The position numbers and the translations under genes are program-made. A DNA stretch of 64,000 nt from positions 58,478,970 to 58,542,969 of the forward strand of contig NC_057925.1 of the NCBI RefSeq assembly GCF_018873765.1, given 5' to 3'. Positions 22,837-34,815 of this stretch are shown here, one piece after another. The notes under the pieces are model-generated. The model ran no database searches. It saw only the letters and a list, made by a program, of their open reading frames with translations, and was not told the origin of the DNA. Position 1 is the stretch's first letter; each line of letters starts with the position of its first letter. The DNA comes from Telopea speciosissima (taxonomy: Eukaryota > Streptophyta > Magnoliopsida > Proteales > Proteaceae).

Positions 22837-25800
22837 CTATTCCAGAGATGCATCTCCTTCAGTTTGTTTTATTGGCTTATCAAAATCTTCAATATGACAT
22901 CCTACAAAACCACATTTCACCAAACTATAGTTGTTACTTGAAATTTAGAATTAAATGGATGAAGATAATGTATTACTTATGTACATGCAGAGGGGAAGAA
23001 GACAAAAAAGAAAATTGAAATTTATATGCTGTCGACATATTAACCAAAAAAAGAAACAAAAAAGACAAGTAGAAAATTTTTAAGAGAACAGATAGTGGCA
23101 TTTGGTAACTGAGTCAATTGAATGCCCTCTTTGTATTTCAAGAGTTTCACCTTGCAAAGATTTTCTAAACTATGAAAACTCTACATTTCCTTCTCTTTAA
23201 ATTCATATTAAACAGGTGTATAAATTATGTCACGAAATAAGGCCATTAATGAACCTAAGCAACAAACAAGGTGATAGTTCCAATATAATGGCACAGAAAC
23301 CTTACAGGAATATCTTCTCTATAGTAACTAGTAACTTCACTCTTTTATCATTCATAGCATTGCATTCTTCATCCTGTTCTTTTTAAATCATGCCACAACT
23401 GAAAAAGATCATATCATATAACAAAATTTATGCCTATGAATGTGGGTATAAATTCTAAGAACTGCCAAAATACAGAACCAAGGGACTAAATCGTAGTTTT
23501 TAAAATGGACCAGAGGTTGAACCGAAAAAGGCCTGGTTCGGGTTTTGGCCTCAAACCAATCAAAACCAGAAAAACCCCATGAACCAAAGGTTAGGTCCGG
23601 TTTTAAAAACTATGGTCTAATATATATATATATATAAGCACACCATTAAAGTATACCAAGCTATGTATAGAAGAAGAAAAGTTGGCTCCCATCAAGATGA
23701 CCTCTTTACATCCTCAAGATCATAAAGCATCGAAGCAACAAAACTTGAACATTTTCTGATATAGAAGGAGCACAGAACTATCCAAGTTGCCAGCCCAAAT
23801 AATCAAAGGTCAAAAAAAATTCTTTAGTCTTGAATAATTGGAAACTGAAAAATAATATATGAACATGCAGTGATCACTTTACCATCATTTAGCCCCTTAA
23901 GCAAACCCCTCCATAATAAGCCGCATGCAATTCTTGACCGTTTAACAGATTTGACTACATCCGGATACAAGCCTACCAGAAGTTCAAAGATGGTTTTGCC
24001 AAGAAAATGACTCTCCATAAGAAATTCCCTACATGGTAATGGACTTAACATCTTGAACCAGTAAAATATGCTGTTTCCAAACCAAGCCCCTATATTCTTG
24101 AAATGGCCCTTCGTAGATCAAGTATGGTCTACCTTGCTTCCTGGATCCCTGCGTTGAACTACCATATCTTTTTTAGTTGGATCTCAAAAATAATGAGAGC
24201 CCATAAAGATATATATTTTCTTAAAAGAATTTTGAAAAAATTGGAAGCTTTTGGGAACTCTGCTTTTAAAGGTGAGATAATGTCCAATGCTTTCTATGTC
24301 ATAGCTTCCATGAGTCATTTTATAAACTTCATTTATGCTTCAGAAAAAACTGAAGGAAGATGCTTCTGTTCCTTCTCCTTTCAGGACTGGAGAAGCAAGC
24401 TTAAATGATACCTCCCCTTCCCACAATGATCATCCCTTTTGAAAGAGCCCAAAGTCAAAGGAGTAGCTAAAGCATTGAAAACCCTCTCACTTCTTAATAT
24501 TGCCTTTCCATTACTTATTTAACAAAGTTGGATAATAAATAAATGTGGTAATCAATGCAAGGGAGAAAAATGGTAAACTTATCAAAAACTCGTTAATTAA
24601 TTTGTGTGAAGGACGAGGAGTTTGGAACAGCCAAAAATGAGGCGTCTTTGAGGGACAAAAGGGAGTACTATGTAAACCACATCCTTGACCTTCCTTGAAG
24701 GTTAATTTGATGCATAAATTCAAGATCTATAAAGGCCAACAATGGTAACATAGTACAAAGCCAATCATTGGAGAGATGCTCAATCAGAATAGCATATGCC
24801 ATTGCGCCAATCAAGCGAGCCTTGGCGCAACAGTTAAGTTGTGCTAAGGTTTGACACATGGAAACAGCCTCTCCATGAAGCGGGGTTAAGGCTGTGTACA
24901 CTTGCCCCTCCCAGACACTGCACTAGTGGGAGCCTTGTGCACTGGGACACTCTTTCTTTCACTGCAGCTTAAGATGAAAAAATATCTAGCCAAAGGCCAG
25001 GGGACTCAAAGGAGATTCAAAGACCACGAAGGGAATGCTTGTAAGCATCCTGACATTTACTTTTCTGGCACACACGCTTCACTGACTTCCAAATTTTGCA
25101 TGCCTACATGGAAGCCAAAATGGCAACAGATTCCCTTGCTTCAGCACTTTTTAGAAGTTTTTCTCTTGTTTTTATATTTTCCTCTATGTCCTTCATGCAC
25201 TAGCTGCCCCTTGTGTTGTGTGCACCTATCTAAAATCTAATGTAATGAAACCGTACAACATCACAACTTGAAATGTAATACCCTGTGAGATGAGCCTTGT
25301 TCACCTCATATGTTACTACTGTGCAAGTCCATGCGTGAGTCCATGAGTAAGAGAATGTGTGAGAGAGACAGGGAGAGTATAAATATTTACAAATAACTCA
25401 TTGCAAAGAGCTTGTTAGTTGTTTCATTATCAATGGCTCAACTTCCCTTCTTTGCATCTTTTTGCTGGTGTTTTATTATTGAAGAAAGTAATACACAAAC
25501 ATAAGATAAACAGCCTAACATACCTGCTGGTCAGTTGTTTAGAGATGTCCTCTAATTTTCTCAACAAATGTGAAAAGGCTAGTAATTTTATGGGCAACCC
25601 CACCAGAAGGTATGGTCAAACTGAACATGAATGGATGGTTTAATCAGGAATTTTCCGGACCAATAGGTGAAGGGAACTCAAATACAGCAGAGCTGTTGGA
25701 TCTAAAAACAGGGATGGTCCATAGACTAAGGAAGGACTTCAATGGAACTACTGTATGGCGAGACTCAGCTAATGTTTTTCAAGATGGAGGACTTGACATA

Positions 25801-28800
25801 TGAGCCCTTGCTTTATACTCCCTATATCAGAATCAGCATCATGTGTCCCAAATGCAAATTCAGTTTCAATGGAAGCTGATAAGTGAAAATGAGGCAGCTG
25901 ATGCTTTGACAAAACAGGGGGTGGTTCGGCCAATATTATGTTATGCCCTCTGAACATTATCACTCAAGATCTGGGGTGGGTTTACTCCTACTTTATAAAT
26001 ATCAATGAAACTGTTACTTAACGCACCAACCCCCCCCCCCCCCCCCCCAAAAAAAGGAAAGAGAGAAAACAAGCATGGCCCAATGGGCAAGGCCAAAGTA
26101 CAAGTAAACATAAAAGAGAAATAGAATCAGAGGAATGGTACCAGCACCATTACATCATGCACACTTCTAGAGATGATTTGCTGGTACCTAATGGTGTTTC
26201 TTAGGAAAACTAGACAAGCATGAATAGCAACAAAACACCTTTGGGTTGTGTTGTGCCAACACTAGGAGTGTACGTTACCATACTCTTGTGGATTTCACAT
26301 CTCTCAGATCAAACGGGGGCAGCAGCACAAAAAGAAATTTTGACCCAACATAAGGGACTGCAAAATGTTTAGCCCTAAAATACCTCCATTAACAAGGGAC
26401 CGCAAAATGTTTGAATTTACCCAAACAAAACATTCAAGAGAAGGAAATGTTAGAACACAAGGTCCAAATTTCTTCAATGAAAGAAGGCTTGATGAACTTC
26501 TTCACATCTTTTGCTCATGCTCCACTTCCTAATATATTACACATCAGTAATTGCAAAATTTAACCTACTCTGATGCTTGAGTAATCTAACTAACCTAATA
26601 TATTACAAATTTGGACAAGACAAGCCCCTTTAACATCTCAATACCAAATTTGGCGGACAAAAGCTGGTGCACAAAACTGAAACATGTTCAAATGTTGAAA
26701 GCAGGCTGAGAACATATCTATGCACATCCATGCATGTCTTGATATGGATTATAAGGTTCTTTGAACAGAAAAATCAGAAGGTCTAGAACAAAGGGAGCAC
26801 CCAAAATGTTGACCCAGTGTGGATTTTAAATGAGTGGTGTGCAACTAAATCTTCTTTTTTATTTAAGTAGATTTTTTTCTTAAAAAAAAAAAGGTAAGAG
26901 GGAGCATCTCAGCAAAAGGAGCAAATACAAACCTTATTATCCTGTACAAAACTAAATTATTCTACTAATGTCAATAAATTAATGGATGCCACAAATAACA
27001 GCCAAGTGGGTAGTCTTTCAGGAAGAGACTCCCTCTAACCCAAGAATCAGAACACACTAGGCTAGCAAATTATGATATTAATAAATAAGCAGAGAAAATT
27101 CGGAAACTAGTTCCAGATACCCAATGAAAACATAATAGATATGTTAAGACAGCCTAAAAGTACTTATTCTACATCATACACATGCACTAGGAGGGATTTC
27201 ACTTCTTCTGTGGGGGCATATCACAAGGTCTGACCTTTTTTTCTTTCTATATATTCAGTTAAAAGAATTACAAGCATGCTTTGAATAGAGATGAATGGTA
27301 GAGCAGGATCCACATAGCCAACCCCTTTTTTTGGGATAAATCTCAGTTGAGTTGAGTATCTGTTTTCTTTTTAAAAAAAAAAACAAAGAAAATATAGAAT
27401 GATATTCCACATGAAGCATTTGATTTCGAGGGTAACAGTAGCCCCAAGTGATTTTATGAGGTAAAAAACATTGGGGAATGAAGGAATTAAGAATAAATTT
27501 AAAAGGGATGTATGAAGAAAGAGTAATTTGCTCAAGAACAAAACTCGCAAAACAAACTTGAAAAGAAGAGGAGAACTTCATCCAATTTTCCTGCACAACT
27601 GGCAATTTCTTCCACTTCCATATATCTGGATTCAAGGGAGTACAAAGTAATGCAAGCCATATAATAATTTTAACCGCCTTAGAATGAGTCTGTCTATAAA
27701 ATTCAGAAAACTCCAAATGAGATTATTGTCACTCCACTAAAGACCATTCCAGATTTTGCCCCCCGTGTCCAAGTCCACCACCAACCAAATAATTGACAAA
27801 CACCAACCCCCCCCCCCCCCCAAAAAAAAAAGAAGTAACCTACTAATTTTCAAGGCCACCAAAAATTAATTCTTGATGCTTGATGAAAACCCAAACCCAC
27901 TTTGAATAATCTTCTGTATTTGAACAATATCAATAACCATTACATTATTAATTACTGAAAAAAAGAGATACCTAACAAATTAGATTTCTATCAAAACTAA
28001 AGCATCATTATGTTTCTGACACAAACATAAGACGATGTCTAACATGGCCAAAGTTCACAAAATAGAGTATCCGTGTGATATATATTAATTAAACTTTTAA
28101 GATGTTTCTCAAATAAGAATATGACAGTGTGTGAGAGTGAGAAAGCCTAACTTACAAATGCATAAAAACACACCTTATCTTTAGCAGGGTATTCAGCATC
28201 TTGCCTAGATATCCAGAGCAGTTTAATCAGTAATCACCAAATCACATAAAGGGCTCTCGACCTTGTGAGAGAATGCACCAGCAAAGTTGTCAATGACTCA
28301 ATGCCAAGTCTGAAATTTTCTTTATTTATTTATTTTTGGCATCAATGATTTGTAAGTGCTTCCTTTCCTGCTCTTCCTTGGAAAGAGCTACAGTCTCCTC
28401 ACTGATGCCTATCTTGTACTTTATCTTTGATTTTCAAGAGTCTCATGGTCAGGGCCTGAAAAAAATAAATGAATCAAAAACATAGATGATATGACCCACA
28501 GAATTCGATATGGGGCAATTGTATGACCCACATGCTAAATAATATTTGTTGAAATTATCATTAATCACCTATAATATGCATAAGACCGGTATATAGGGCA
28601 CGGTATAATCTAGTTTCCCTGAAATCATGTAGTACATAATAACGTTCTCTGGTACATATTATAGTCTATAAGATTCAACATGCATGGCCAATGTCTATCA
28701 AAGTCTCTGTGGTTTTTAGCTTCTAATTTCCTAGTTTCCAGGTTACATAAAAAACATAACTGGAGAAGAAGTCTTTATAACCTACATAGATACATGTATC

Positions 28801-31332
28801 CATGGCTACTCGAGAACTGACTGAGTAATATCTCTGACAGCCTAGCTCGCCACACATAACATCACACATACCAATGAATTGAAAGGTAGTAATGACGCTT
28901 ATCTGTTGCATTGCAAATCTAAAAACCCGCCTTCTTATATCATGGTAAGGGACCTTCAAATTTGGCTCGATAATTAGGGGAAATTGTTTGGAAAATTGGA
29001 TCAGGAAGTTTGAGGTGAGTAGGGGTTTCAACACCAACCTTGATTTAAACTAATCATGACAAGATTGACAAAAGATCAATTAGAGAAGCAAGGGTCAAGT
29101 CCATAATCAAAGTGGCATTTTTTTATTGTAGCAACAGGGAAAAGGATAGGATCTATTCATCCAGAGAGGCTGAAGCACAATCATGCTTGCTTCAGGTGTA
29201 ACTAAGATTGTAGCATCGATGGTCCAATGAAAAAGAAGTTATTCAAATTCCTCCTTCAGGTAGCTTTAATCGATTCTGGACTTACAGCCTCTTTATGCTT
29301 AAACAGCTCATCAAAGTGTCTCCATATGGGTTATGGAAATATAACTTAAGTACTCTGATAGGGAATAGTATTATCCCATTGGCTAAATATAGCAAGGAAG
29401 AACTTCTTGATGATTGGAAGATTCTCTTACGTGGCTTAAGATGGCCATATAGTGGGGTATCCAAATGTAACTCTGGTTTCTATACATAAGCACTTAGTAG
29501 CAGTTAAACAACTAGTTTGCTAAAATGACAACAAAGATGGACTAACAATATCAAAAATTTTAAACAATGGACATTGGAGTTAAATGGGATTAAAAAGATT
29601 ATGGATGGCATCTCACCAAATAATAAAGGAATTAAGGCAACAGCAGGTCGTTTTGTTAAGGCCTTTTCTCAGTTGTATCAAATAGGTCCTTCATTCTATG
29701 GCATGTCACCTATATTATCATTTGAAATGTGCATCCCACTTTGGTAGTTAAGGAACTGATAGAAAATAAAAAATTCATATGAAACTTTCTCAAGATGAAG
29801 AACAATACTTAAATAAACAACCTTCAGAATACCATAACATTGACAGAGATTCAAGCATCCTATTCAAAAGGGACACTAAAGTATACCCCATCCAAGGTAG
29901 GAGCAAATCAGTAGGTTCCTCCTTAAGGAAAAAAAGATAGTAAGTCTGTTTTTTTCTGCTGGTCTATCCTATCTATCTACCCAGCCAATGGGACTTTAAC
30001 TACACTATAAGAGACATCTAACCACTACCGGGGGTGGGGGGGAGGGGGGGAGGAGGGGGTGCCTTTAATATTTCTGGCACAAATATGCAAATCAGGAGAG
30101 TCAATCCCTTGACCTCCTGGGGGGCATGTGCTCCAATTGGTAAGCCACCAACCAACTGACCAAGCGGTTGTTTGTGATAGTAAGTCTATTTTGAACTGAG
30201 CAGTTTTAGATTATAACCTACAGCTCGTCTAAGGGAGAGAGGGAGCCCCTAAATCAGCCAAGTTTTGTTTTATAAATAACCCACATCATGTGTTGAAATT
30301 TGGGTGTGTGTGTGTGTGGGGAGAGAGAGAGAAACTTCACTTTATCAGAAACTATCAATGCGCCTATTGGATTCTTTCTTTTCCAGTTTTGGAAGCTTAG
30401 TGTGCATTCATTTAATCAAATCAATTTCAAATACAATTTTCGTGAAGAAAAGAACACACCATGGCAACTAACCCCTTCAAGCATTCATATTATTCAGTTC
30501 TTGAAGTTTTTTTTTTTTTTTTTTTTTGGGGGGGGGGGGGTGTGAACAGTTCTTGAAGGTCAGTTACTGAAGTGCAAATTTCTTAGAACGCTGCACCCGT
30601 AATTCACGAACCCATAGTATAGTTCAAATAGCAAATTCATAAATGTTAGCAACACGTTAAATACAATTGTGAATGATCAAAATTAACAAAAGCGGAACTA
30701 CTTCTGATTCCGGGTTCAATCCCATATTCTGCTTTCGGAAAGGAAGAACTAAAAAGCAGTTTTCAGCCAACTTAGACGAATATGAGTTCGAAAATACGGA
30801 GTTTCAGCGACATCTTCGTTTTGGGGAGCATTATATTAAAAGATAGTACGCTGGTATTAGACAGTTTAAGAAGCAAAAACTAGTTGAAACACGGAGAACT
30901 CATCTAATGGACAGTAAGAAAATTCCCTCAGTAGACTAAAAAACTAATAAGAGCTTTTTCTCCATTAACTCAACTTAAGTACATTTGCAAAGCAACAAAT
31001 TACAAGAACCGAATCAATTAACTAAGGGAGGAACAACGATCCCAACATTATGCTCATAGATTTGTGCAAAAAATACCAGAGAAAAGAAACCCCATCTACG
31101 AATTAGAAACCAAGGTAATGCTAATAAAAATTAAGCACTTGAAATAAGGATAATGAGATCAGAAAGATAATTCAAAGAGAGAGAGAGAGATGACCTCTTC
31201 TATGTCGATGAGGGGATCCATGACCAGGAGGAACTCTTCCAAAGAAATGCCAGAAGATTCATTTGTTAGTCTGTGGAGTCGAGGGCTTCCCTTCCGCCAT
31301 GGCTGCAGTTCAGTGTGTGGTAGACTTGCCAT
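22837..31332 (-). CDS. unrecognised gene built of about ten small exons
   Basis: Exons in transcription order: 31332-31195, 28455-28403, 28309-28262, 28204-28174, 26528-26506, 25559-25524 (or 25578-25524), 24028-23883, 23755-23710, 23169-23110 (or 23169-23151), and a last exon starting at 22901. All have GT-AG borders and compatible phases, giving a protein of about 190-200 residues. Best-supported pieces are exon 1 (MASLPHTELQPWRKGSPR, 46 codons), LGIESLTTLLVHSLTR, EFLMESHFLGKTIFELLVGL and the following YPDVVKSVKRSRIACGLLWR, and NVQVLLLRCFMILR. The product looks mostly helical and soluble, with no signal peptide or membrane segment. The two exons between 28174 and 24028 are the least certain, and further exons may be missed. 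The C-terminus is ambiguous: the weak GTTACC donor at 23109 gives a stop at 22889-22891; the stronger GTGAAA donor at 23150 gives one 20 bases later; a third frame stops at 22837. I do not recognise the family. Confidence 0.6.
23491..23615. mobile_element. short MITE in an intron of the minus-strand gene
   Basis: Ends CGTAGTTTTTAAAATGGACC and GGTCCGGTTTTAAAAACTATGG are inverted repeats around a core of about 80 bp with AACCGAAAA/GGTTCGGG words. It lies between two coding exons, followed by a (TA) microsatellite at 23622-23635. Confidence 0.6.
24780..24955 (+). mobile_element. tRNA-derived SINE fragment
   Basis: Contains GGCGCAACAGTTAAGTTG, then GGAAACAGCCTCTCC, then AAGCGGGGTTAAGGCTGTGT, and a CTCCCAGACACTGCACTAGT plus GTGCACTGGG ending. 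These are in the order seen in a widespread plant SINE group. The region between the first two blocks, where box B would sit, is shortened. It lies in an intron of the minus-strand gene, in opposite orientation. Confidence 0.6.
25579..25970 (+). mobile_element. L1-type LINE remnant, RNase H domain
   Basis: Frames carry W-A-T-P-P-E-G-M-V-K-L-N-M-N-G, then GNSNTAELLDLKTG, and after a frame change SENEAADALTKQGV. These match the start, middle and end of the RNase H domain found at the C-terminus of plant L1-like LINE ORF2. Stops and frame changes show it is dead. It abuts a short exon of the minus-strand gene (ending near 25578), so its insertion may have affected that acceptor. Confidence 0.7.
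27281..27350 (+). mobile_element. RTE-type LINE 3'-end fragment
   Basis: TTGAATAGAG.TGA..GG, then CA.ATAGCC.ACCCC and GGGATAAATCTCAGTTGAGTTGAG align with the 3' end of the RTE element at 45711-45782. It may be a 5'-truncated LINE or a SINE with an RTE tail. Confidence 0.5.
29948..30175 (-). mobile_element. tRNA-derived SINE with target-site duplication
   Basis: On minus, box A-like TTGGTCAGTTGGTTGGTGG and box B-like GGTCAAGGGATTGACTC sit at tRNA-like spacing. The 3' side ends in an A-run, seen on plus as T's at 29949-29955. Identical 12-bp repeats gatagtaagtct flank it at 29936-29947 and 30176-30187. It lies in the first intron of the minus-strand gene, in the same orientation. About 228 bp. 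Confidence 0.88.
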
Positions 31333-31399
31333 AGAGAGAGCGAACTTCAGACTTCAAAGAACGTTGGAGGGCGGTTCCTCTTTTTAATTTTTTTAATTC

Positions 31400-33100
31400 T
31401 TACGCGCAAAATTTCATAAAAATCGTAGCCAGCTCACGTGTGGTTGTCTTGTTCTAGAATTGCCGATATTACCCTTAAGTTCTAAGATTTTCCTTGCAAG
31501 TCTCTATTAAGAAATGTTTTGTGATTTTCTTATTAATTGTAATAAAAAAAAAAATTGGTAATGTATTAATTGTACTAATTTATTACCTTTAGTTTTCGAC
31601 CAAAAAAAAAATTTTTATTACCTTTAGTTTTTTGTCTTTTCATTATAAGATATTTTTTTTCAATGGAGGTAAATCTTGTCATTTCATGTGTGTATTTTAA
31701 AACAATGTTTGTATTTTTAAGGACTTGATTTGTTACTGCATTGCTTTTAAGTTGACATTGTAGTTTGAGGGATATATTGAATTCCTCTTCTGACATTATG
31801 AGACCCGTTTAGATGATACCAACTTGTACTGTCATTAGTGGCACAGGAGATCCCCCCCCCCCCTAATAAATTTTATTTTTCTACAAATATGTGTTTGTTT
31901 AGCTAGTAGAGACTCATTGTTGAATGGAAATGTAGATCAAATCATAATATTTTTATTAAAAATGATAAACCAATCTACTAATTTCATGCCAAGTGTCAAA
32001 ATTCCAATTTATCATTTTTATAAGAGTATCTTGTCTTAATCGTAATTATCAATAATTTATTCAAATATAACAAGATAAATTTAGTTGTCAAGCCAACTAA
32101 GTTTATGAAGAAAATTGTTGTTTTCCAAACAAGGTGGTGAATTGAGAAGTTGTAAACCTTTTTATTTATGGACAAATTTTTCTTCCACCCAAGAGGACAG
32201 GTCACCCACCATCCTAGGGTTCACAAACCCCTCCTAGGATTTTAGTATGTTCCAAATTACATATCATCCTGATACCCATTCTCGCTATAGGTGGAGGGAA
32301 ACTCAATCCTTTATTTATTGTCTTTTGTCTTTATCTTCAAAACTTATTTAAGTTAAGATTCACGGGTGAAAAGGAATTTCAAAATAATTTAAAAGTGATT
32401 TTTCATTATGTCATTTTCAATAGCCATCATTGTCCATATGAAATGACATGATATGCCTTCATTTAAAAAATAAATGTCTTATAATAAAAAGACAAAAAAA
32501 AAAACATTAGAAATTCTTTTAACTATATTTGGTTACAACAAGATTTTCTCATACTTAATATATAAATTGAGCTTCAATCTTACCATAATTTCACATTTGG
32601 TTTCCTTAGTATAATTTCAAATTAGCAATCTAAGTATATGTTAAGGGTAATATTGTCATTTCAATCCTAAATTTCATGGATTATTTAAAAAGTTGAGGGC
32701 AGAATTGGATAAACTGATATAGTATTTATAAACAAAAAATGCGCGAAAGTGGATAACGTGTTATGAGCTGGAGCCTTGAAGGCTGAGAAACTCAAACGAA
32801 GCATTTGCTTCCTTTCCCAACAAGAAAAAGGAAAAGAAAAGAAAAATACAAAAACAAACTCCACCGTTTCCAAAACGCGTCTTATGGAATAAAAGTTTTT
32901 ATTTATATTTTCTTGGGTTAAATTATGGAATAGAAAATAGAACACCACTGCAGTTGCATCTTTTATTGGTTAGAGCTCACAAAAAAACCTAGAGCAAATG
33001 TTTTTTTGTAAGGCTCTAAGTAGTAAGTATTGGTTGATCGAAATATCTCTCCTCCATTTCATAGGATGTATGATTTTTAGTAAGGAGTTTTATTCTCTAA
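31400..33100. other. AT-rich intergenic DNA, nothing recognised
   Basis: Upstream of the minus-strand gene. Poly-A/T and poly-C tracts and short meaningless open frames only. I see no exon, RNA gene or clear element. Confidence 0.4.
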
Positions 33101-33111
33101 TTTTATAAGGG

Positions 33112-33400
33112 ACGGGTTTTTGAGCAAATGATAGAGGAGCGCACTAATGAGATGTGATGTAGGAAGGCAACGAGATCATTTCATGTGAGGAAGGAGATAG
33201 ATACAGAGGTGCTAGTGTACCCTGCCACATTCAACAAACTTTTTTCCTTTAAAAAAAAGTGAGAGGGTTCTTTGAACAGTGTAAGAGAGTACATCAATGA
33301 GATACGGCAAAATGGTTTAGTACATAGGAAGGCAGCGAAATAATTTCATGTGAGGATGAGAGAGAAACCGAGGTGCTAGTGTACCCTAGCCCCACAGATC
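33112..33400. repeat. two-copy diverged tandem repeat
   Basis: Copies at about 33112-33240 and 33266-33400 share 'caatgagat' or 'taatgagat', 'aggaaggca.cga', 'atttcatgtgagga' and 'gaggtgctagtgtaccct'. They are separated by a short purine-rich spacer. Function unknown. Confidence 0.7.
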
Positions 33401-33581
33401 AGAGGACCACTTTATTTCTTAATTAGATTCAAGGTCATTGTTAGGAAACATATTTCTCCAAACGTGGCCGACCAAACTCAAGTCTTTAGCCGACCACAAA
33501 AAAAAAAAAAAAAAAAGGGAGAAGATTTCAAATTTTATACTCCCTCGCACCCAGTATGTGTCCAAGGGAGTAGGGGGCATC

Positions 33582-34119
33582 TGATGTACATCAAAACATC
33601 CTTCTGGTAAACAATTGACATGTGGCAGAAGACTAGTCAAAGGAAATAAGCGGGCCGATGCTAAGAAGTCCTACATGGGAATGGACTCATCGGCAGGACT
33701 CCAATTCTGAATGAGGAATGGACCCTCCACAAGCAGAGTTGTATTGGGATTCGGACTCTCCACCATTGGCGGAAAGATAGGGTACACTCCCCAATTTGAG
33801 CAGGGCATGAACTCCACTTCGTCACGCACAAGGAAGTTAACCGAATCCCTTAACGGGAAAGGACTCTTCTTCTAATCAAGACTCTACAACCGCCTCTGCA
33901 ACCGCCCATCCTTTATATAGTAAAGGAGGGCCCAAGGTAAGGATATTCCACAACTACTCAAAGTTATTGTTATTTTCGTACATCCTCCTCATAATTATTG
34001 TTGCACGGATCTAATTTAGACATCGGAGAGTTCCACCTCAGAGTCAGGCCTCTTTTGTGCCCTTCACCTATTGCAAGTCGTTCATGTCACCAACTCAGAT
34101 TCCGATGACAACATTAACA
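33582..34119 (+). mobile_element. LTR, probably Ty3/Gypsy-type, with a short internal 3' fragment
   Basis: A purine-rich tract GGGAGTAGGGGGCATC immediately precedes TGATGTACATC and could be a polypurine tract next to a 3' LTR. A TATA-like ctttatatagtaaag lies near 33911. The segment can end at ...ATTAACA (TG..CA form). No second LTR or coding region is nearby, so this is a solo or truncated copy. Family assignment is tentative. Confidence 0.45.
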
Positions 34120-34509
34120 ATCATCAAATCCACACCATTATAGTGAAAGCATGTATTGTTCTTCAATAACAAGTGTTTGGGAAAATATTCTAAAGAGAAG
34201 CACTCTATAGGTAGGTTAAGAGTATATATGAATGTGGCAAATTAAAATTTTGATTTAATTGAACAATTCTAAACTCTATTGGATCAAACACCCTTGTTGT
34301 TCATTGTCCTCTTAACTTTTCAATTCATTTTTGTTTTTTTGGTTAAGACTTTTCAATTCATTGAAGCTTAGAATCCATGTACATGAAATTCTTTGTATAC
34401 ATATAGGTACATTTTAAATTAAACCACTCCCAATTAGAGAATATATATATTTACTTTTAGGGGGAGAGAGATCTACACGTTTCTGCTTATATTGGCATCT
34501 GACACCCCA

Positions 34510-34815
34510 AACCAATAAATAACTCCACGCACACCTTATTTCACATTGAACCAAGGAAGAACAAAAAGGTATCCAGAAATGCCTTAAAAGCCAATCAAGT
34601 GTAATGGTATTCTTCAGTTTTTCTGCTTCTACTGTAAAACCCTCTAATTCTTTCGGTTAAGCTATATATAGAGTTTATGTGTAGGTACTTGTGTTCTTTT
34701 GGCCCTTGGTACGCCTTATAGAGATATGTACCAAGAGACCCATTCGAAGAACACGTACATTGCCACCGGTCCCCAAGATAAGAAGGTTGTAGAAACACAG
34801 GCCATGTTTTCATGA
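34510..34815 (+). pseudogene. decayed fragment of the SWIM/MULE-derived gene, intron retained
   Basis: This aligns with 48410-48860 of the SWIM gene. Matches include TTTCA..TTGAA.CAAGGA, 'ccagaaatgc.tta.aagcca', 'atggcattctt' (here atggtattctt), intron 1 text ('tttctgcttctactgt' against 'ttgcttctgcgaatttctactgt'), the exon-2 start GGTACTTGTGTTCTTTTGGC, and AAGATAAGAAGG followed by ACACAGGCCATGTTT. The middle of exon 2 is deleted and frames are interrupted. Because intron 1 is present, it arose by DNA duplication or capture, not from spliced RNA. It lies in the same orientation as the parent, about 14 kb upstream. Confidence 0.72.

Noticed and set aside
23622-23635. CRISPR-like or other ordered repeat arrays
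   Set aside because: Only simple microsatellites (TA here; TG at 30302, GA at 31177) were seen. A CRISPR array is not expected in plant nuclear DNA and none is present.
24103-24408. 101-residue plus-strand frame
   Set aside because: It vaguely resembles transposon-derived sequence but has no diagnostic motif. It lies in an intron of the minus-strand gene.
27255-27716. 153-residue minus-strand frame
   Set aside because: It overlaps an RTE-tail repeat at one end, shows no recognised domain, and did not fit the phase chain of the minus-strand gene. It could still hide an unrecognised exon.
28723-29037. 104-residue minus-strand frame in the large first intron of the minus-strand gene
   Set aside because: No family match and no splice sites that keep phase with neighbours. 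It is probably decayed repeat sequence.
29283-29780. Protein-like plus-strand text (LAKYSKEELLDDWKILLRGL region)
   Set aside because: The frame is short with no recognisable domain or partner exon. It may be an old transposon fragment, too weak to call.
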